Source of the DNA: Gigaspora margarita
Taxonomy: Eukaryota > Glomeromycota > Glomeromycetes > Diversisporales > Gigasporaceae
NCBI GenBank assembly: GCA_009809945.1
Contig: WTPW01000853.1
Span: 60,535 to 124,534, forward strand
Direction of reading: 5' to 3'
Length of the DNA: 64,000 nt
The notes under the pieces were generated by a model. It saw only the letters and a program-made list of their open reading frames with translations. It did no database searches and was not told the origin of the DNA. This document shows positions 59,551-64,000 of the stretch, one piece after another (the first letter of the stretch is position 1; every line of letters begins with the position of its first letter). Made by a program: the position numbers and the translations under genes.

Positions 59551-60461
59551 TCAACAAATAACACAACTTTTTTTACGTTTTAAATATTCTTCACCACCTT
59601 CCATCAAAAGATATTTCACACCAAGTTCAGATTTATCGAATCTTGGTTCTTCCAAAGATGTTAATAATAATTCAGATTTTATAGAAATACTTTTTAATTT
59701 TCCAGCTATGTAAGGAATTCCGGTACCATTATCTTCTACTTTATTCTTCCCAATAAATCCCACAGTTGACATCTTATTTTTATTTTTAGGTAAAAGAGGA
59801 GCAGACCATAATCCATTAGTTGATTTACATTCTTCTCGACCCACAGGAGTTACAAATTTACCACTTGTAATAAAATATGCTTTATAATATGGTTTTTTAG
59901 TTCTGGTATCATAAACATAAATTCTTGCTTCTTTATCTTCGACATTAACACCCCAACCCAAATATTGTATATAATCATTTATTAAACCTTGTTTCCAGAT
60001 ATTACCACTATAGAGTTGTAAACTTTCAATTTTTACACTTTTAGGTCCAACAGTTCCTTTTGTTAATGAAGAATCAATTGAAAAAGTCGAAATGAGAGTA
60101 TCATTATTTATACTTTTAAATGCAAAATTAAATACGTGGTAGGTTGGTCCTAATTTAAGTAGATCATATCTTGAAACGAATGCCTGAAAAAAAATGACAC
60201 GTATTAATTTAACATATCTGATACTAATCGGAACAATAGTAATAATAATAATAATAATAATAATCATAATAATAATAATAATATACATACCAATAGACGC
60301 TTATGTGAATTACAAAAAGTTTTTGAGAATCGTTTAATGATAATTTCTTTTATTTTTTGATTAAAATGCCGAGAAAGGGCCTTGAGCTTGCATAGATTAC
60401 GAGTCGGTAAATGGATAAATATTTCAAGCACAAGCTCGTGTGGTAATGTGGATGTTTCCAT
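59551..60461 (-). CDS. F-box protein with C-terminal polybasic CVIC (CaaX-like) tail, 2 exons, 267 aa
   Basis: The F-box binds Skp1 in SCF ubiquitin ligases, and the rest would choose the target (family knowledge). Exons 60461-60291 and 60183-59551 join GT...AG in frame (804 nt). The F-box occupies residues about 5-40: LPHELVLEIFIHLPTRNLCK, LKALSRHFNQ. The remaining about 210 residues are beta-rich in character with words such as SVKIESLQLYSGNIWKQG, YLGWGVNVEDKEARIYVYD and PVGREECKSTNGLW. I recognise no named domain there and see no leucine-rich or WD repeats. The end, YLKRKKSCVIC, is a basic stretch plus Cys-aliphatic-aliphatic-X, a plausible prenylation signal that would anchor the protein to membranes. 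The intron carries an AAT trinucleotide run on the plus strand. Start: first ATG, directly before the F-box. Confidence 0.85.
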
Positions 60462-60469
60462 TTTTTTAT

Positions 60470-60576
60470 TTTTTAATAAAGTATATATTTTTTATTACAG
60501 AATGATTGGTCACGTGATGAGTAGGGAAGACTATAACTAATTTTTCAGATAATGTTCGTACTAGAAAAAAAAAACT
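60470..60576. other. Upstream region of the F-box gene
   Basis: Short AT-rich flank that includes GGTCACGTGATGAG (an E-box-like CACGTG at about 60511). No specific promoter element can be proved. Confidence 0.3.
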
Positions 60577-60722
60577 GAAAATGTTGAAATTGAAATATTT
60601 AGTTAGCCGGTAATAGGTCTATCGGACTTTCTTAAGAAAAGGATATTGAAAATATTGAACTTGAAAGATTAAGTTAGCCGGTAATAGGGCTATCGGATAC
60701 TAGCTCTCTTTAATAGAAAAGG
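60577..60722. repeat. Tandem duplication of about 70 bp, TAGTTAGCCGGTAATAGG
   Basis: 60577-60646 and 60647-60722 are direct imperfect repeats. Both contain GAAAATNTTGAANTTGAAA, AGTTAGCCGGTAATAG and CTATCGGA. It is non-coding. Confidence 0.75.
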
Positions 60723-62850
60723 TTATTTTTTATGTGCTACAGTTTAGTCAAGAGAAAGAGATCAAAATTGGTTATTAGGGAAAAGATTTAATCAAAAATA
60801 AAAAAGTATCGAATTTATAAAATTTCAACACAATAACTTGATTCTTTATTTCGACCATTTTTGGTCATGAAAATAAATAACGGATAGTCATTCGGTTTTT
60901 TTCTTATTTTCCATTTTCACACATTTGTACTACAAAAGAAATTAAATTCTTGTTGTGCCCTGTTTGGAATTTTATATTGTACTGTACATATGTGTGTATT
61001 TAAAGTTTTAAAATGCATTCGTGAGCACTTACTCACTAGGAAAACAGGCACTGTTAGATATCAGAAGCTACAAATCCTTGTCTAGAGCCGCCTATTTACA
61101 TAATATGTGCATGAACTTAGGTTTTATCTCGTTTCATTATATAGAACATGTGTATAAAATAGACCAGATATTTTGAAATTAAATGAAAATTAGCATAATG
61201 GGGGTTTCAAAATTAAAATCAGTGAATCTTATTTTATTCTTCCGATTTATAATAACATAGTAAAAACGCTATTTAAAAAATCCTACTTATTTTCGAAATG
61301 CACCACTTATTGTTAACTTTGAAAAACCCCTAATTTTGATCAATCGATTAAATTCAGGCCTGTATTGGGACGTTAGACATTAAAGAGCTACATAAATAGT
61401 AAATATGTTTTGGAAGAGAGTTTCGATTAAGTTTTTTGGTAAGTGGTCACATATTTCTATTTGATTTGTATAAATCACATAACTGCATAATTCTTTGTAT
61501 CATCTATGTTCGTTCGCTTTTGAAATCTGATTGGTTAATTCAAGATACTGTGATTCGTTTATCTGATCTTTTTTTGTCGTTCTAAAAAAAGAAACGGTAA
61601 GTTCGTATCCCTGACCAAAGATACTATCTTTTAACATAGTGCAGATTTCAGCCCGTACAAAAATATTATTATCTTTTAAATATTATTCAAGAAACAGGTT
61701 TTTATTTCTTGACAAAGTTTCTTGCAAGATTTTTTAATCCAAGCGCATGATTCAATCAACAAAAAAAGGCGGTAACAAAACTGCTACAGCAGGCTTCATA
61801 TGTATATTTATAGATAATGCAAAATACATTCCAAAAAATGGGTTTTAAATTATTAATATGAGAAAATTTTATTTAAATTTACCGGATTTGGCCCTTTAAA
61901 AACCTGTATATAATACGTAACCATACATCATATCAGATATATATTACCAATCAGATTTTTCATGAGCTGGATCCTACAAATAATAAAAAACTCGAAAGCC
62001 CAATACTTTGTTTTTTCTTTGCAGCACTTAAATGGTTCCTATTTCGAATTCATGCGTTTAACTTTTATTTCATTCTTCTTAATCTAGTACAGTAGTAAGG
62101 GAACCACTTATTTTATTTATTTTTTTTATACTATATATTACGTTATAGTTAAATATGTTATAAATTTTTTTACTATATTTAAGTTTATATAAATTACTAT
62201 ATAACTTTAAAACTAAGATCCTTTTGAACTTATAAATTAACTTTAAATTTTGGATTAAATAAATCAAAGATAATAGAATAAGTTACTTAAAATAAGATTT
62301 TAAATTCTATAAAAATTGCATACATATTTTCTAATAAAATTTTATAAAAAAATTTTTCTAATTTTAAACCTATAAATTTTATATTAAACAAGTATCATTT
62401 TTTAATTAACATAAATAGGTTGTTTTAGTAAAAATAAAGTTTGCTATATACAAAGTAAAATTTTTGGTTTTTTAATAAATAACTTTTTTTTACTAAAAGA
62501 ATCTGTCTGTAATTCAAATAGATTCATTTAGTAAAAAAAAAAAAGTTTTATATTGAAAAGCTAAAATTTTTTTATTTTAATATATAGATAAGTAAAATTT
62601 AATTATTTTATTATTATGCTTTTGTAAAGACTATATAGTAATAATATAAAATTTACTCATATTTTTAATTAATACTTTGCAAAAAAGTTATTCTATTATA
62701 AAGTATAATATTGTCTATAAATATTTGTATAATTAATTTTAGTAATAATAAAAAATATAATACAGTAGTTTTTAGCAAAAAAGGTTACAATTTATTAAAA
62801 AAACTTATTAAAATATACTAAAATCTTAGTAAAATTAAATTAAATACTAA
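60723..62850. other. Long intergenic stretch without a gene
   Basis: 60.7-62.1 kb is moderately AT-rich with no open frame of coding character on either strand. 62.1-62.85 kb is very AT-rich. It contains a loose inverted pair, about 62425-62475 against about 62520-62570, around TTTTAGTAAAAATAAAGTTT-type sequence. No RNA gene was recognised. Confidence 0.45.
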
Positions 62851-62854
62851 AGAT

Positions 62855-63240
62855 TTAATGATATCTTCACAACCACCTGACCAAATTCGATAAAAATTTT
62901 TTTATTTGAATTCTATAGAACAATTAAATTCAAATAAAAAATTTTTATCGAATTTGGTCAGGTAGTTGTAGAGATATCTTCACTAAACGTTAGAGAAAAG
63001 TTAAAATGTCTATCAAAATAGAAGCTATACCAATTTTTTTAAAAAATTTGGGCGAAGATATCTTCACAACCATCTGACCAAATTCGATGAAAATTTTTTT
63101 ATTTGAATTCTATAGATCTATTGAATTCAAATAAAAAATTTTCTTCGAATTTGAACAGGTGGTTTTAGAGATAGTTTCACTAAAAGTTAGAGAAAAGTCA
63201 AAATGTCTATCAAAATAGAATAATTTTTTTAAAAAATTTG
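62855..63240. repeat. Two tandem foldback units of the TTGAATTCTATAG palindrome type
   Basis: Units at about 62855-63045 and 63050-63240 are direct repeats of about 190 bp. Each holds a palindrome, ATATCTTCACAACCACCTGA, then TTTATTTGAATTCTATAG and back, ending GGTAGTTGTAGAGATATCTT. Each is followed by AAAGTTAGAGAAAAGT and ATGTCTATCAAAATAGAA. The centre matches the P module of the giant foldback, but the outer arms differ. Confidence 0.7.
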
Positions 63241-64000
63241 ATCAAAGTCATAACAAAATCAATCATATGCAGCCACAGCATTAGTGCTCACACAGAAATC
63301 AACTCAGTTCAGATCCTACAAAGTCAATATAACATACTTTATTAAAATATTTAATTTATTAAACACAGACAATTACATTATAATAAAAAAAAAGAAAACC
63401 TAAAAATCATTACACGATACTAATTTGTGCTATAAAAAAACCAACACAATGCCAAAGTATTCGCAATACTAATAAAAATTGACTTGCATATCAGAACCAC
63501 TACAAACTTCCACCCTACTCATACTCAAGAACAATGAAACAGCCAAATCCAAGAACACCAATGATGACAAAGCCAAAGTCACTATCACAATAGCTCTAAA
63601 GTGAAAAAGATTAGTTGAAAAAAAATATATCCACACGAAAACACAGACAAGACTTACTATACTGAAATCACAAATCCAAAACAACTGAAATGGCAAAAGT
63701 TGAAATCACTAACAATAATACTGAAACAACAAAGTGAGCCTATTATTTAAGCTAAAAAAAAAAATAAGGCAAGAAAAAAAAAATTAAAAACACAAGACTT
63801 ACCAATAATAATATAAAAGAGCCTAAAATCACCAACAAACAATGTTCACAAATAATGTTAATAAAATCTTCACAAATGATATCAACAAAACCTCTACAAA
63901 TGATGTTAATGAAACCTTTACAAACAATGCCAACAGAATGACAAAGTCCAAGAACATCAAAGCCCAAAGTCACTACCAACCCAAAACAACTAAAATGGAA
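63241..64000. repeat. Repeat-like region at window end, with TTCACAAATGATGTTAAT array
   Basis: 63842-63930 is a tandem array of about four 30-bp units (ACAAATGATGTTAATGAAAC and variants). CCAAAACAACTNAAATGG occurs at about 63676 and 63981, and AAGAACACCAATGATGACAA / AAGAACATCAAAGCCC at about 63552 and 63950. The region may therefore be a larger repeat of about 300-400 bp cut by the window edge. Antisense open frames here are hydrophobic translations of the repeat. No gene is supported. Confidence 0.45.

Noticed and set aside
63469-63979. Two hydrophobic minus-strand frames resembling membrane segments
   Set aside because: The hydrophobicity comes from the complement of ACAAATGATGTTAATG repeats; there is no start or stop context or family motif.

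Overview
The window is very AT-rich eukaryotic DNA. It holds a few short-intron protein genes set in a sea of repeats. Intron style (GT...AG, mostly 60-120 bp), an F-box gene, a Dal5-type MFS gene, BED/hAT transposase remains and the extreme AT and repeat load together suggest an early-diverging fungus, most likely an arbuscular mycorrhizal fungus (Glomeromycotina). That placement is inference from gene style, not a database result.

Four host genes can be read with intact frames. A long-chain acyl-CoA synthetase lies at 11.37-14.69 kb (minus strand, 11 exons, 668 aa). A small PAP2-family lipid phosphatase, dolichyldiphosphatase-like, lies at 42.96-43.66 kb (minus, 3 exons, 167 aa). A Dal5-family MFS transporter lies at 55.13-57.81 kb (plus, 10 exons, 477 aa). 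An F-box protein with a polybasic CVIC tail lies at 59.55-60.46 kb (minus, 2 exons, 267 aa). A decayed coiled-coil gene sits at 16.9-17.5 kb. The genes show no operon-like grouping. Acyl-CoA synthesis, polyprenol/lipid phosphate turnover and organic anion uptake are unrelated housekeeping or nutrient functions.

Nearly everything else is transposon-derived, and much of it can be resolved by target-site duplications. (1) hAT-type elements with 8-bp duplications lie at 0.36-1.19, 2.75-3.09, 10.38-11.21, 11.72-11.80, 23.17-23.49, 32.48-32.74, 36.46-37.53 and 40.70-40.88 kb. A three-deep nest lies at 45.88-54.15 kb and carries a broken BED/hAT transposase gene. (2) Elements flanked by TA include pogo/Tc1-like miniature elements and four about 1.8-kb elements with CATCA tips (5.7-7.5, 23.7-25.5, 26.2-28.1, 38.6-40.4 kb). 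(3) There is a MULE-like element with a 9-bp duplication at 17.6-18.4 kb. (4) tRNA-headed retroposons lie at 20.6-21.6, 22.9-23.5, 29.8-32.2, 36.7-37.3 and 41.4-41.8 kb. At least three kinds of tRNA-like head occur, and most copies share one central core. (5) Foldback DNA is abundant, above all a 7.5-kb hierarchical palindrome at 25.75-33.23 kb built from alternating short palindromes and about 450-bp arms. Arrays of 68-bp GGTACC-containing palindromes lie at 19.5-22.5 kb.

The most notable signals are the hierarchical palindrome, the modular retroposons with a shared core, and two groups of inverted-repeat elements. In one group the two arms match each other better than they match sister copies. 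In the other (hAT type), one TIR tip is joined to bodies saturated with a different short motif each time. The assembly has a 47-base gap at 14528-14574 and scattered single Ns. One N sits exactly on the border of a 1-kb duplication inside the hAT transposase gene.
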